64,000 bases of DNA from an uncultured Aquimarina sp. (GTDB lineage Bacteria; Bacteroidota; Bacteroidia; Flavobacteriales; Flavobacteriaceae): assembly GCA_947498765.1 (NCBI GenBank), contig CANMLG010000004.1:1-64000 (forward strand), given 5' to 3'. The notes under the pieces were generated by a model that did no database searches, had not been told where the DNA came from, and worked only from the letters and a program-made list of their open reading frames with translations. Position 1 is the first letter of the stretch. Every line of letters begins with the position of its first letter. This document shows positions 15,345-25,881 of the stretch, one piece after another. The position numbers and the translations under genes were made by a program.

Positions 15345-18300
15345 ATGAGGTGTTGTTTTTTGTTATTCCTTAGTGTTCTTTTTTTTTGTTGTACAACCGA
15401 AAAAGAAACAGAGGAATTATTACTTTTTTCCAGTTTAAGTTCCGAACAAACTGGTATTGAATTCTCAAATGATATTACAGAGGATTATAATAATTTTTTT
15501 GGAGTATTTAATTATGCCTATAATGGAGCGGGTGTAGCTGTGGGTGATATCAATAATGACGGTCTAGAAGATGTTTATTTTGTAGGAAATCAACAAGAAG
15601 ATAAACTCTACTTAAACAAAGGAGATTTTAAATTTCAGGATATCTCTGTTTCTGCAGGTCTTTTGCCAAAAAAAGCATGGCATAACGGAGTAACCATGGT
15701 CGATGTGAATGCCGATGGTTTTTTGGATATTTATGTTACTGTTGGAGGTTGGAAAGAAGAAAAATCAAAACGAAAAAATATATTGTACATAAATCAGAAA
15801 AATAACACTTTTAAAGAACAGGCTGATTTTTATGGTTTAGCAGATACAGGATTTTCATTAATGGCCACTTTTTTTGATGCAGATAATGATAATGATTTAG
15901 ATATGTATGTTACCAACAGGCCTAATAAGTTTTTTTTACAAGAACAAACTATCCTGAAAGGTAAACAGTTGGATAAAAACCCATTTAGGGATAAGTTGTA
16001 CATAAATAACAATGGCTCATATCAACTTCAAGATTATAACAAGGGTTTAAAGGAGAATTTAGGATACGGGCTTGGGGTAGTTGCAGCAGATTTAAATAAT
16101 GATCATTTGACAGATATATATGTAGGAAATGATTTTTATGAAAATGATTATTTCTATGCCAATAAAGGGAATGGTGCTTTTGAGCAATCGGTTGAAAGGA
16201 TTACAAATCATTTGTCTTTTTATACAATGGGTGTTGATGTAGTAGATTTTAACAATGATGGTTTTGAGGATATTTATACTTTAGATATGCTTCCGAATGA
16301 TTATGAAAGATCTAAAACAGCCATGGCGTCAATGGATGTTGATCGTTATAATTATCAGTTAAAAAATGGGTTTTATAACCAGTATATGCACAATGTGTTG
16401 AATTTGAATAATGGGAATGGTTTTTTTAGCGATGTGGCTGAATTAGCAGGAGTGTCAAATACCGATTGGAGTTGGGCATGTTTAGGGGCAGATTTTGATA
16501 ATGATGGGGATAATGATTTGCTGGTTACCAATGGATACAAACGAGATGTTTGGGATAACGATGCTAATTTAAAGCGATTTGAATATGAAAATAAGCCTTT
16601 TGATCATTCAAAAGACCCGAATTTGATAATAGAAGAACTCGTGAATCTTTATCCTTCAGTAAAATTGCAAAACCATATTTATGAGAATAAGACAAATTTA
16701 AAATTTGAAAATAAAGCAAGTGTTTGGGGGTTAGCTGAAGTTAGTTTTTCCAATGGAGCCGCTTATGCAGATTTTGATAATGATGGGGATTTAGATTTGG
16801 TAATAAATAATGTAGATGATAAAGCTTTTGTGTACCGTAACAATTCAGAAAGCTTAAAAGCTAATAATTATTTAAAAATTAAATTAAAAGGAGCTAAAAG
16901 GAATAAGTCAGGATTAGGAGCTAAGTTAACCTTGTATCATGGTGATAGCATTCAGTATAAAGAAGTCAAAGTAGTACGAGGCTACTTGTCATCAGTTTCT
17001 CCAGTAATCCATTTCGGATTAGGAAAGTTGAAAGCAATAGATTCTTTAAAAGTACATTGGAATGATGGAAAGCATCAAACGTTAAATGCAGTAGAAGTAA
17101 ATACTACGGCAGAGATTGATTATGCTAATGCTAATTCAGAAAAAGAAGTAGTAAGAGTTGAAAAAGGAAATACATTATTTACTGAAATTACAGATGATGT
17201 GTTTGGAAAATTGGTAATGCATACAGAAAATGAATATAACGATTATAAGGATCAAGTATTATTGCCTCATAAATTATCTGTAAATGGTCCAGCAATTGCT
17301 GTAGCAGATATAAATGGCGATGGCAGGGAAGACTTTTATTTTGGAGGAAATCATACCACACCCGGTAGATTGTATAGTCAATCTGAAACTGGCTTTAAAC
17401 AATTAGATATAGAGCTTTTTAAAAAGGATGCGATTCATGAAGATACTTATGCGGAGTTTGTGGATGTTGATAATGATGATGATTTAGATCTTTATGTAGT
17501 AAGTGGAGGGAATGAGTTTGAAGATGGTAGTGATTTTTATCAAGATCGATTTTATTTAAATAATGGAAGAGGAAGATATACGAAAAAAGTAACGCTACCA
17601 AAAATTGATTTCCCAGGGAGTAAAGTTTTATTTGAAGATTATGATCAAGATGGTGATTTGGATGTTTTTGTATTTGGTCGTCATGTGCCTAAAAAATACC
17701 CAAGTCCGCAAAAAAGTATGATTCTCCAAAATACAAATGGGACTTTTAAAAATGTTACAAAATCAATTATGCCTAGTTTTGAAAATTTAGGTATGGTAAC
17801 CGATGCTCTATTTGAAGATATTGACGGAGATCATAAAAAAGAACTTATTGTTGTTGGTGAGTGGATGGGTATTACAGTTTTTAAGTTTGAAAGTAATAAG
17901 GTGTTAAATGTGTCTGATGCACTAGGTTTAACAAATACTGAAGGTTGGTGGAATACCATAGAAGCTTCGGATTTAGATAATGATGGTGATATTGATTTTG
18001 TAGTGGGCAATTTAGGATTGAACTATAAATATAAAGCTACAGCTAAAAAGCCTTTTTATGTGTTTGCTTCTGATTATGATAATAATGGTACACAAGATGT
18101 TTTTTTGGCTAAACAATATAAAAATAAGTTGGTTCCTATTAGAGGTAAAGAGTGTTCTACGCAACAATTACCAGGTTTAAAAAATAAGTTCAGTACCTAT
18201 AGTCAATATGCACAGGCTGATTTGTTCGAAATAATTGGAAACGAAGATAAATCAAAAATTAAATATGAAAGTAAGTTGTTTGAAAGTGTAGTGCTCAGAA

Positions 18301-18650
18301 ACAATAAAGGACAGTTTAAAATAGAAAAATTACCCATCCAAGCTCAGTTTTCAACCGTAAATGGCGTGCTTATTGAAGATTATGATAATGATGGTGTAAA
18401 GGATATTTTGTATGGAGGAAATCGTTTTGAAGTAGAAATAGAAACAACACGATCAGATGCATCTGTAGGAGGGGTGTTGTTGGGTGCAAAACAAGGAGAA
18501 TACAAGTTTCAAACGTGTCAAAAAACAGGCTACTTTATACCAGATAATGTAAAAAACATAATCTCAATAAATGTTAAGGGTGATAAATGTATATTAGTTG
18601 CAATAAATAATAGTCCTTTAAAAATATTTAAACTTTCAAAATTGAAATAG
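15345..18650 (+). CDS. FG-GAP/VCBS repeat lipoprotein with ASPIC/UnbV domain
   Basis: About 1,101 residues from the chosen ATG. The frame extends 19 codons further upstream, but the ATG at 15345 begins a classic signal sequence (MRCCFLLFLSVLFFCC) with a lipobox cysteine and fits the promoter at 15259-15290. Many Asp/Asn-rich calcium-binding FG-GAP/VCBS motifs (DINNDGLEDVY, DFDNDGDNDLLVTNGY, DFDNDGDLDLV, DYDQDGDLDVFVFG) fill the N-terminal half and most of the C-terminal half as seven-bladed propeller units. An ASPIC/UnbV domain (SGLGAKLTLYHGD ... VRGYLSSVSPVIHFGLG) lies around residues 520-600. Such lipoproteins commonly accompany SusC/SusD genes in flavobacteria, and this one is directly upstream in the same orientation. 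Likely surface-exposed; role in substrate binding inferred. Confidence 0.87.
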   Translation: MRCCFLLFLSVLFFCCTTEKETEELLLFSSLSSEQTGIEFSNDITEDYNNFFGVFNYAYNGAGVAVGDINNDGLEDVYFVGNQQEDKLYLNKGDFKFQDISVSAGLLPKKAWHNGVTMVDVNADGFLDIYVTVGGWKEEKSKRKNILYINQKNNTFKEQADFYGLADTGFSLMATFFDADNDNDLDMYVTNRPNKFFLQEQTILKGKQLDKNPFRDKLYINNNGSYQLQDYNKGLKENLGYGLGVVAADLNNDHLTDIYVGNDFYENDYFYANKGNGAFEQSVERITNHLSFYTMGVDVVDFNNDGFEDIYTLDMLPNDYERSKTAMASMDVDRYNYQLKNGFYNQYMHNVLNLNNGNGFFSDVAELAGVSNTDWSWACLGADFDNDGDNDLLVTNGYKRDVWDNDANLKRFEYENKPFDHSKDPNLIIEELVNLYPSVKLQNHIYENKTNLKFENKASVWGLAEVSFSNGAAYADFDNDGDLDLVINNVDDKAFVYRNNSESLKANNYLKIKLKGAKRNKSGLGAKLTLYHGDSIQYKEVKVVRGYLSSVSPVIHFGLGKLKAIDSLKVHWNDGKHQTLNAVEVNTTAEIDYANANSEKEVVRVEKGNTLFTEITDDVFGKLVMHTENEYNDYKDQVLLPHKLSVNGPAIAVADINGDGREDFYFGGNHTTPGRLYSQSETGFKQLDIELFKKDAIHEDTYAEFVDVDNDDDLDLYVVSGGNEFEDGSDFYQDRFYLNNGRGRYTKKVTLPKIDFPGSKVLFEDYDQDGDLDVFVFGRHVPKKYPSPQKSMILQNTNGTFKNVTKSIMPSFENLGMVTDALFEDIDGDHKKELIVVGEWMGITVFKFESNKVLNVSDALGLTNTEGWWNTIEASDLDNDGDIDFVVGNLGLNYKYKATAKKPFYVFASDYDNNGTQDVFLAKQYKNKLVPIRGKECSTQQLPGLKNKFSTYSQYAQADLFEIIGNEDKSKIKYESKLFESVVLRNNKGQFKIEKLPIQAQFSTVNGVLIEDYDNDGVKDILYGGNRFEVEIETTRSDASVGGVLLGAKQGEYKFQTCQKTGYFIPDNVKNIISINVKGDKCILVAINNSPLKIFKLSKLK

Positions 18651-18785
18651 GTGTAATTTTTTGATTTAGTGATGCTTTGGTGTTTTTTTTGGCTAATTGA
18701 TTTATTTTTTTTGATTTAATTTTAAATTGTGTTAGTTGTTACAAGCTATAACGTTTAAGGTTTTTTAAGATATTAACAAGATTTT

Positions 18786-18818
18786 TTTGGTAAAAAGTCG
18801 TTTAAATGTTTATTTTCG
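18786..18818 (+). promoter_or_regulatory. Promoter of the susC-susD operon
   Basis: TTTG (18786-18789), 21 nt, then TATTTTCG (18811-18818), which differs from TAnnTTTG at one base. This would give a leader of ~20 nt before the ATG at 18846 and separates the operon from the FG-GAP gene, which ends 195 nt upstream. Confidence 0.5.
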
Positions 18819-18845
18819 TGGTTTACTTAACTAAATTAAGATTAA

Positions 18846-21800
18846 ATGATGAATAACAACTTTCGATTAGTTGATCATCTCAAATCGATGCTATTAGTAT
18901 CAATTTTGTTGATGAGTTTCAGTTTTGCATCTGCGCAAACTAAAACGATTTCAGGAACAGTAACAGGGGGTGGAGTTCCATTACCTGCGGTAAGTGTTTC
19001 TATTAAAGGGAAGGCCTTGGGGACAGTCTCAGATTTTGACGGACTGTACAGCTTGGAAGTAGATCAAGGAGATGTATTAGTGTTTTCTTACATAGGTTTT
19101 ACAACAGAAGAGATTACGGTTGGAGAGTCTAGTAAGGTAGATGTTGATTTGCAGGAAAATGTTGATGACTTAGAGGAGGTAATCGTTGTTGGTTATCAGA
19201 AGCAAAAGAAAAGTGAGTTGACAGGAGCGATATCTTCTATTAAAGGTGAAGAGTTAGAGAAACAAGCTGTTGGTAATTTTGCAGAAGCTTTGCAAGGTCA
19301 GATAGCTGGTGTTAACATACAGGCATCATCTGGAGCTCCTGGAGCGAAAATTAATGTGCAAATACGTGGTGCAAATAGTTTAAGGGATGATGAGAACCTT
19401 GAGTCAAATCCCGCTGCAGGGATATCAAATCCTCTACTTAATTCAACGGGTCCATTGTGGGTGGTTGATGGTGTTCCTTTGCAAAGAGATCCGAATTTGA
19501 GTCCCAATGAAATCCAATCTGTAGAAGTGTTGAAAGATGCAGCGTCAACGGCAATATATGGAGTGAGGGCTAGTGCGGGGGTTATTTTGGTAACTACAAA
19601 AAGAGGTAAAAAAGGAGGTACTACTGTTGAATTAAATACCTATACCTCGGTTAGAAAGATAACTTCAAAAGTTCCAGTGTTAAATACTTCCGAGTCTATT
19701 TTAGTTAATTTTAATTTTGTGCAAAATAATATTAATCTTGGTGATTTTGCTGCATCAGGTATATTTGCAAGAAATCCAAGAGCTGCTGAATTTGATACTG
19801 ATTGGCAAGATTTAGTACAAAATGATAATGCTTTAGCATTTAATGCAAATGCTCGTTTTTCTGGTGGTACTGAAAATATAAATTATAATTTGAGTTTGGA
19901 CTATTTAGATGAAGAAGGGGTGTTTATTAATTCATCACTAGAACGAACTAATTTAAGGTTAAATACAACATTCAGAAAAAACAAATTTTCAGTTTTTACA
20001 AATGTTAATTTATCAAATAGTAATATATTGTTAGAGCCTTGGAGATTGTTGTATGGAGCAATTTCGACACAGTCTTTTGAGCCTAATCCAAGAGGTAGAT
20101 CTCAGATATCAGCTAGTAGAGATACTTCTAATAGGCTTATTCAGGGAAATTTATTTAGCGCTTTACAACAAAGAAGCGAGAGAAATCAATTTAGTGCAGG
20201 GGCATATGCCTCCATAGCATATGATTGGTTTGAAGGTTTTAGAACTAAGTTAAATTTAAATGCTAATACTTTTCAGATTGGGGATAGACTTTTTGAGCCT
20301 GAATTAACTTTTGTGGATAGTGAAACTGGTATTATAAGTAATAGTAGGCCCTCTAGATTTCGTGTGCGAGATGGTATAGGTAAAAATGGGAGTGTTGAAT
20401 TTATTACAGAGTATAACAAGAAGTTTGGAAATCATAACTTAAGCTTATTAGCTGGGTATACACGAGAGAGTAAAAATTGGACACAAAGAACTGTAGATGT
20501 TGCGGGTGGGTTTCCTGATAGAGTTTTTCCTACATTAAATCGTTCGGCAGAGTCAAGAGAAGCTAGAGCAAGTGAGTTGTTAACTCCAAATAAATTGGTT
20601 AGTTATTTGGGTACTTTTGGTTATAATTACAAAGGGAAATATTTATTAAGAGCTAACTTAAGAAGAGATGGGTCTTCTAACTTCTTGCCTTCTAGGCAAT
20701 TTTCAAATTTCTGGGGAGTTTCTGCTGGATGGGATATAAGTAAAGAAGGCTTCTTTGATAACTCAGATGCTTTATCTTTTATTAGTCAGTTAAAATTCAG
20801 AGGAAGCTTTGGTAAAGTGGGTAATCAAAATATACCCGCATTTGCGACATTAGCACCAGTGGTTGTAGGTTCAAACGTTGTTTTGCCTGATGATAGTATT
20901 GGTAATGGTCGTATAGCATCGGCTTTGGGGAATGAATTATTGACTTGGGAAAAGAGTGAAACAACCAACTATGGTTTGGATTTAGAGCTTTTTGGTGGTG
21001 CTTTTAATTTTACAGGGGAAATTTATAAGGTAAGAAAAGATGATTTGTTATTTGAGGCAAATTTGCCTTTATCTGTTGGAGTTAACCCTGATGGAAATAA
21101 TCCAGCCAAATTATTCTCTAATATTGGAGAGTTAACAAACGAGGGTGTTGAATTATCGTTTGGTTATAGGGATGTTAAAGGAGATTTTAAATGGGGAGTT
21201 AACGCAACCTATACGCAAAATGAAAATAAAGTTACAAGATTAGTTTCAAGTGCTTCAGAAATTCAAGGGGGGCCAGTTACACCTGGAGATAATACTATAG
21301 CAACAGGACCTGTTACTTTTGGGCGAGTAGGTGAATCAATAGGTTCGTTTTATTTGCTGAAAACTGATGGTATTATTAATAACGAAGAAGAACTTGCGGA
21401 ATACAAAACATTAGGAGGAGAAACTCAAACGGCTATCGTTGGAGATTTAAAATATGTTGATTCTGACGGTGACGGTACGATCAATTTGGATCAAGATAGA
21501 GTGTTGATGGGTAACGGGGTTCCTGATTATGAAGTTGGTTTGTCTTATAATATGTCATACAAGAATTTTGATTTTACTATGCAATGGTTTGCATCAGTAG
21601 GTGCAAAAGTCTATAATGGACCTAAAGCATTGGCATATGGTGCAGGTACTCATAGAGATTTGTTGTATTCATTCAATCCTGGAACTAATGAAAATGTTAA
21701 TATTCCTATAAATAGAGGAGATGAAAGAGCTTTAAACTATAGTCCATTTTCTGATTTGTTTTTAGAAGATGGAGACTATATTCGATTGAGAAATATTCAA

Positions 21801-22010
21801 TTAGGTTACAGTTTACCTAAAAAAGCTATCGAAAGTGTTGGTTTATCAAAATTTAGAATCTATTTAGCAGCTTCTAATGTGCTAACAATTACTGATTATA
21901 CTGGTTTTGATCCAGAAGTTGGAGGAGGAGGTTTATTGTCTAGGGGTATTGATCGTGGATTTACTCCTGTAACGGGAAGTGCAAGAATAGGACTGCAGCT
22001 TACATTTTAA
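18846..22010 (+). CDS. SusC/RagA-family TonB-linked outer-membrane transporter
   Basis: 1,054 residues. Signal peptide (~1-30), a carboxypeptidase-D-like regulatory domain (~31-110, SGTVTGGGVPLPAVSVSIKG), a TonB box region (LEEVIVVGY), a plug domain with the SusC hallmarks FAEALQGQIAGVNI and LKDAASTAIYG, then a ~850-residue beta-barrel ending with the aromatic GLQLTF. Two adjacent ATG codons (18846 and 18849) could both serve. It imports oligomers bound by its SusD partner across the outer membrane using TonB energy. The downstream susD begins 11 nt after the stop. Substrate unknown. Confidence 0.96.
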   Translation: MMNNNFRLVDHLKSMLLVSILLMSFSFASAQTKTISGTVTGGGVPLPAVSVSIKGKALGTVSDFDGLYSLEVDQGDVLVFSYIGFTTEEITVGESSKVDVDLQENVDDLEEVIVVGYQKQKKSELTGAISSIKGEELEKQAVGNFAEALQGQIAGVNIQASSGAPGAKINVQIRGANSLRDDENLESNPAAGISNPLLNSTGPLWVVDGVPLQRDPNLSPNEIQSVEVLKDAASTAIYGVRASAGVILVTTKRGKKGGTTVELNTYTSVRKITSKVPVLNTSESILVNFNFVQNNINLGDFAASGIFARNPRAAEFDTDWQDLVQNDNALAFNANARFSGGTENINYNLSLDYLDEEGVFINSSLERTNLRLNTTFRKNKFSVFTNVNLSNSNILLEPWRLLYGAISTQSFEPNPRGRSQISASRDTSNRLIQGNLFSALQQRSERNQFSAGAYASIAYDWFEGFRTKLNLNANTFQIGDRLFEPELTFVDSETGIISNSRPSRFRVRDGIGKNGSVEFITEYNKKFGNHNLSLLAGYTRESKNWTQRTVDVAGGFPDRVFPTLNRSAESREARASELLTPNKLVSYLGTFGYNYKGKYLLRANLRRDGSSNFLPSRQFSNFWGVSAGWDISKEGFFDNSDALSFISQLKFRGSFGKVGNQNIPAFATLAPVVVGSNVVLPDDSIGNGRIASALGNELLTWEKSETTNYGLDLELFGGAFNFTGEIYKVRKDDLLFEANLPLSVGVNPDGNNPAKLFSNIGELTNEGVELSFGYRDVKGDFKWGVNATYTQNENKVTRLVSSASEIQGGPVTPGDNTIATGPVTFGRVGESIGSFYLLKTDGIINNEEELAEYKTLGGETQTAIVGDLKYVDSDGDGTINLDQDRVLMGNGVPDYEVGLSYNMSYKNFDFTMQWFASVGAKVYNGPKALAYGAGTHRDLLYSFNPGTNENVNIPINRGDERALNYSPFSDLFLEDGDYIRLRNIQLGYSLPKKAIESVGLSKFRIYLAASNVLTITDYTGFDPEVGGGGLLSRGIDRGFTPVTGSARIGLQLTF

Positions 22011-22021
22011 ATAAAATAAAT

Positions 22022-24136
22022 ATGAAAAATAAAATAATAGTTGGACTATCAGTAATTTTAATGATGGCTGTTAGTTGTAAAGATGATGAATTTTTAGATG
22101 TAAATCCAAATCCAAACAATTTAGATATAAATACATTATTTTCGAGTGATGTATTAGCTGAATCTGCTGTTTTAGGTGCTTATGCAGGGTTGCAGCTTAA
22201 GGGGTGTATGGGGTCTGACTTTCAGAATACGGCATATCTTCTTTCTGATGCTGGAAGATTGGGTAATTTTATACCGCCTAATATACCACAAGTTTCAGCT
22301 TTTGGTAATTTATCCTATAATTCATCTAATTTATGGGGACAGCGAATTTATGTAGATACATATCGACTAATTAATAGAGCAAATATTGTATTAGATAACA
22401 TAGGGAACTCTAATTCATTAAGTTCACATTTGGTTGAATTATATAGCGCTGAAGCTAAATTTTTAAAAGCTTTAGGGTTGTTTTGGGCAATGAGTATTTT
22501 TAATAATGGTAATGTTCCTATTCCTGAAAATGCAGCAACTACAATCAAGGGTTCTCAGATAGGATTGTCTCCTAAAAGTGAAGTTTTACAAGAAATTATT
22601 GATTTACTAAAAGAAGCAGAAATAACTTTTTTAAATCAAAGCAGTGATGATAGATTAGCTCAGGCTATAGCATCTTTATCAAAAGATAGAGTTTCTATTG
22701 GGGCAATTAATTCATTGTTGGGTAAAGTATATTTGTATAACGAGATGAATGATTTGGCGGCTATTGAATTTAAAAAAGTTGTAGAGAGTGGTGTGTATAG
22801 TTTGGTGCCAGGTAATGAAATGGATAATAACTTTAATGTGATAGGAGAATTTAATCAAGAATCTGTTTTTGAAGTTGGAATGGCCATCAATGTTGCAGCT
22901 GCAAGATTTGGAGATGGAGAGGGTGAGCAGCCTAATGAAGCTTCGCTAAGAGCGGTAACTCAAGGGAGAGCTTTTGGAGGTTTTGGATGGTTATACACTA
23001 CTCATTTTTTATCTAATTTATATAAGAATGAGGTGATTGATGTAGATGGAGCTGATTATGGTGAAGATAATCTTATATCTATTTTTGAAGCAAATGGAGA
23101 TGCAACTGAGGATACTTATGAAAGGAGATTTTCAAGAAGAATGATGTCTTCAATAGCTTATGAAAATGATCGTACTAAGTATTATACACAAGGAGTGGTG
23201 TCAAGTAGTAATAAAAATCCGGAAGAAAGAGGGCGATTTATAACTACACCTTCAAGATCACATCAAAAAAAATATTTAAATTGGTTTAATTCAAGAGCAG
23301 AAACTTTTGGAGCTTCTCCTATTAATGAACGTTTGATACGTTATTCAGATGTCTTGTTAATGTACGCGGAAGCTTTGTTAAAATCAGAGGGTGATGCAGG
23401 TGTTACAGAAGCATTAATACATATTAACGCTGTCAGACAAAGAGCAGGTTTAGTGACTTTAGAAAAGTTGTTTGAGGGGGTGGATACTCCGCCGATAATT
23501 AAGCATATGACTGACCCTTTTTTAAATACAGATTTTGATTTAAGTGTTGGTGACCCTGTTGCATCAGATAACCCATTGGAGGATAGAAATTGTGGTGGTT
23601 TTGAAAGAATGTTAAATCCAGGAGCGTCAGCGCCTATTGTTTGTGGAGATGAAGGTAACTCTGTGAATGTTACAATTGCTGATGAGGATGATTTGCAAAG
23701 AATAATTGATAGAAAAACAGAAAATATTATTAATGCTTTGCCAGAAATATATAAACTTCCTGCTAGAGATTTGACAGCTGAAAATATAATTAATCATTTA
23801 TTTGATGCTGAGAGACCTGCTGAATTTGCTTTTGAAGGGCACGGTATATCTTGGATGGATTTGAGAAGACGCCCCGATGGAGCTGAAGCTAGAATAAGAG
23901 AATTGTCTGAAATTGATTATCAGTTTTTGACTCCAAATATTGATTCTAATTTGTTTACACACAAGTATGAAGGGGAGACTAACAAAGGCTTATGGTTGAA
24001 TGATTATAAAATTTCTAAAATACGAGGTTTAGATGTGGGTATCGACTTAATTAATAATTTATACTTATATATACCATTACGTGAAATTCAAGAGAATCCA
24101 GCCATAATAAGTGGTTCAGATTTATTAGTAGAATAA
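22022..24136 (+). CDS. SusD/RagB-family surface lipoprotein
   Basis: 704 residues, longer than the usual 500-600. Signal sequence with a lipobox ending at Cys20 (MAVSCKDD), then typical SusD features: LGAYAGLQ, a TPR-like helical scaffold (SAEAKFLKALGLFWAMSIF, LLGKVYLYNEMNDLAAIEFKKVVE), and the C-terminal block YSDVLLMYAEALL ... INAVRQRAGL ... ERPAEFAFEGHGISWMDLRR. An extra ~100 residues, rich in Asp and including a cysteine pair (NCGGFER ... IVCGDEG), sit between INAVRQRAGL and the final block. It caps SusC and binds the incoming substrate at the surface. Same operon as susC and the next lipoprotein gene (13 nt spacing). Confidence 0.95.
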   Translation: MKNKIIVGLSVILMMAVSCKDDEFLDVNPNPNNLDINTLFSSDVLAESAVLGAYAGLQLKGCMGSDFQNTAYLLSDAGRLGNFIPPNIPQVSAFGNLSYNSSNLWGQRIYVDTYRLINRANIVLDNIGNSNSLSSHLVELYSAEAKFLKALGLFWAMSIFNNGNVPIPENAATTIKGSQIGLSPKSEVLQEIIDLLKEAEITFLNQSSDDRLAQAIASLSKDRVSIGAINSLLGKVYLYNEMNDLAAIEFKKVVESGVYSLVPGNEMDNNFNVIGEFNQESVFEVGMAINVAAARFGDGEGEQPNEASLRAVTQGRAFGGFGWLYTTHFLSNLYKNEVIDVDGADYGEDNLISIFEANGDATEDTYERRFSRRMMSSIAYENDRTKYYTQGVVSSSNKNPEERGRFITTPSRSHQKKYLNWFNSRAETFGASPINERLIRYSDVLLMYAEALLKSEGDAGVTEALIHINAVRQRAGLVTLEKLFEGVDTPPIIKHMTDPFLNTDFDLSVGDPVASDNPLEDRNCGGFERMLNPGASAPIVCGDEGNSVNVTIADEDDLQRIIDRKTENIINALPEIYKLPARDLTAENIINHLFDAERPAEFAFEGHGISWMDLRRRPDGAEARIRELSEIDYQFLTPNIDSNLFTHKYEGETNKGLWLNDYKISKIRGLDVGIDLINNLYLYIPLREIQENPAIISGSDLLVE

Positions 24137-24149
24137 TAAAATAGCGAAT

Positions 24150-25751
24150 ATGAAAAATTTATTTTTTAAAAATAGTATAGTAAAATATATAAGCATTGTA
24201 ATGTCATGTTCGATTTTATTGGGTTCATGTACAACTAACGATGTTGAAGATGATATACCAGATAATGTGAGTAGTAGGGTGTTTGCATTTACTGATTTAG
24301 ATACGAAGTTGACTAACTTTCAAAATGATGCCGAAATTTTTGGGATGGTAAATGTTCAACCAGCTGAATTTAGAGATTTATCGATATTCACAAATGGACG
24401 TACTTGGACATTTACAGAAGGTTTTGCAGACATTATTGGGAGTGCCAATGATGTCACTAGTAATCAAAAAGATGTAGCTATTATTTTCAAGCGTGCAGGT
24501 GAATTTGAAGCAAAATTAACAATTGACCCTAGTGATAATAACGAAGAGGTTGAAGAAATTATACCAGTTACTATTTTGCCAAGGGTAGATGGTAAAATAA
24601 CAAGTAGACCTGAGGCGGAAAATGATATAATTACAGTTGAGGCAAATAAAAGCTTGAGAATTTTTCCAAGTAATGTGGGGAATCCAGATATTAATGATTA
24701 TACAATAACAAACCTAGAAACGGGTGAAGTGATTAGCGATAGCTTAAGAACAACAATTGGTAATCGAAATGGAGCGGTATTTAGTTTGTCTGATTTAGGA
24801 AGATACGAATTAGAATATCAAGCAACAAACGAAAGATTTGAAGTAACTGAGTTTTCTAAAAGAACTATAGTAGTTGTGGATGAGATACCTTTAGCAGATG
24901 GTCAAATTACTTTTTCTAATTTTGGAGGAACTAAAGATCCTATAAAACTTTCGGCTGATGGTACAAAAATTAAAATCCGTTATGAGGAAGAGATAGCAGA
25001 TATTTCTGTAGTAAGTCCTGTTGATTTTAATTTAACTATAGATGAATCAGTTGCTGAATTACCAATGCCCATAACAATAAGTTCTGTTACTGTAGATTCT
25101 GGGTCAAATATTTTATTGACTTTAAGTTCTGGGATACCAAGTTTTTTGATGGATTCAGTGCTATTAGATTTAACTTCAGATTCATTAATGACTAATTTGG
25201 GATCTCAGATAGTTGGTTTTGAAGGGGAAAAAGTTTTTCAGACTGGGAAAAACATCTTTTCAGTTGACAGTTCTGGTGATGATATTGGTAGTTTTGAAAG
25301 TACCCTTCAATGGTCTAATTCTAATCCTGAATTTGGATTTTCTGAGCCCATATTAACAAACTCAGAAATTGAATTTTCAAATTCTTTAAGCCTTTTTGGG
25401 GAAAGAAGTATTTTATTTAATACAACTTCAAACCCTCAAGGTTTGGGTATGACTATAGTAGAAGATGATCATGGTTTAACTGTTGAGGAAGCTGGATTGT
25501 ATGAGGTTTCTTTTTGGTATTTTGTAGAGAAATCTGAAGATCCATCTACTTTAGATTTCTTTTATTTAGACAACTTCACAACATTCGCTTCAGGAAATTT
25601 ATCGGAAGCTACTCAAGGGAGGTGGATTAAGGCAAATGGTACTAGAGAATTGGATGCTGGCTTTACATTAAGAACGACTATTAGGGTTCTTGGAAATTCA
25701 ATAGTTTATATAGATGCTTTAGATGTTAGATTAGTAGACGACGGAAGATAA
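24150..25751 (+). CDS. Surface lipoprotein of the SusCD operon (PKD-like and lectin-like domains)
   Basis: 533 residues with a lipoprotein signal (SILLGSCTTND, cysteine ~27). The N-terminal half looks like immunoglobulin/PKD-type beta domains (WTFTEGFADIIGSAND ... VAIIFKRAGEFEAKLTI; VVVDEIPLADGQITF). The C-terminal ~150 residues resemble a carbohydrate-binding jelly-roll (EFSNSLSLFGERSILFNTT ... YEVSFWYFVEKS ... YIDALDVRLVDD). It takes the place of SusE/SusF-type surface glycan-binding proteins: third gene of the operon, before a strong terminator. No catalytic motif is visible. Binding function inferred from position and fold pattern. Confidence 0.8.
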   Translation: MKNLFFKNSIVKYISIVMSCSILLGSCTTNDVEDDIPDNVSSRVFAFTDLDTKLTNFQNDAEIFGMVNVQPAEFRDLSIFTNGRTWTFTEGFADIIGSANDVTSNQKDVAIIFKRAGEFEAKLTIDPSDNNEEVEEIIPVTILPRVDGKITSRPEAENDIITVEANKSLRIFPSNVGNPDINDYTITNLETGEVISDSLRTTIGNRNGAVFSLSDLGRYELEYQATNERFEVTEFSKRTIVVVDEIPLADGQITFSNFGGTKDPIKLSADGTKIKIRYEEEIADISVVSPVDFNLTIDESVAELPMPITISSVTVDSGSNILLTLSSGIPSFLMDSVLLDLTSDSLMTNLGSQIVGFEGEKVFQTGKNIFSVDSSGDDIGSFESTLQWSNSNPEFGFSEPILTNSEIEFSNSLSLFGERSILFNTTSNPQGLGMTIVEDDHGLTVEEAGLYEVSFWYFVEKSEDPSTLDFFYLDNFTTFASGNLSEATQGRWIKANGTRELDAGFTLRTTIRVLGNSIVYIDALDVRLVDDGR

Positions 25752-25780
25752 TACATCAATTATCTCCCAAATTCATAGTA

Positions 25781-25813
25781 AAAAAGCGCAAAACCTCAGG
25801 TTTTGCGCTTTTT
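25781..25813 (+). terminator. Rho-independent terminator of the susCD operon
   Basis: A perfect 15-bp stem (AAAAAGCGCAAAACC 25781-25795 with 25799-25813) with a 3-nt loop, running into more T residues. It separates the operon from the LacI-type gene. Confidence 0.92.
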
Positions 25814-25881
25814 TTAGTTATATGCATTACTGAGATTTCAGGGTTTTCTTATCTTTACTTTAAATTAAAAGCTGCTTATTA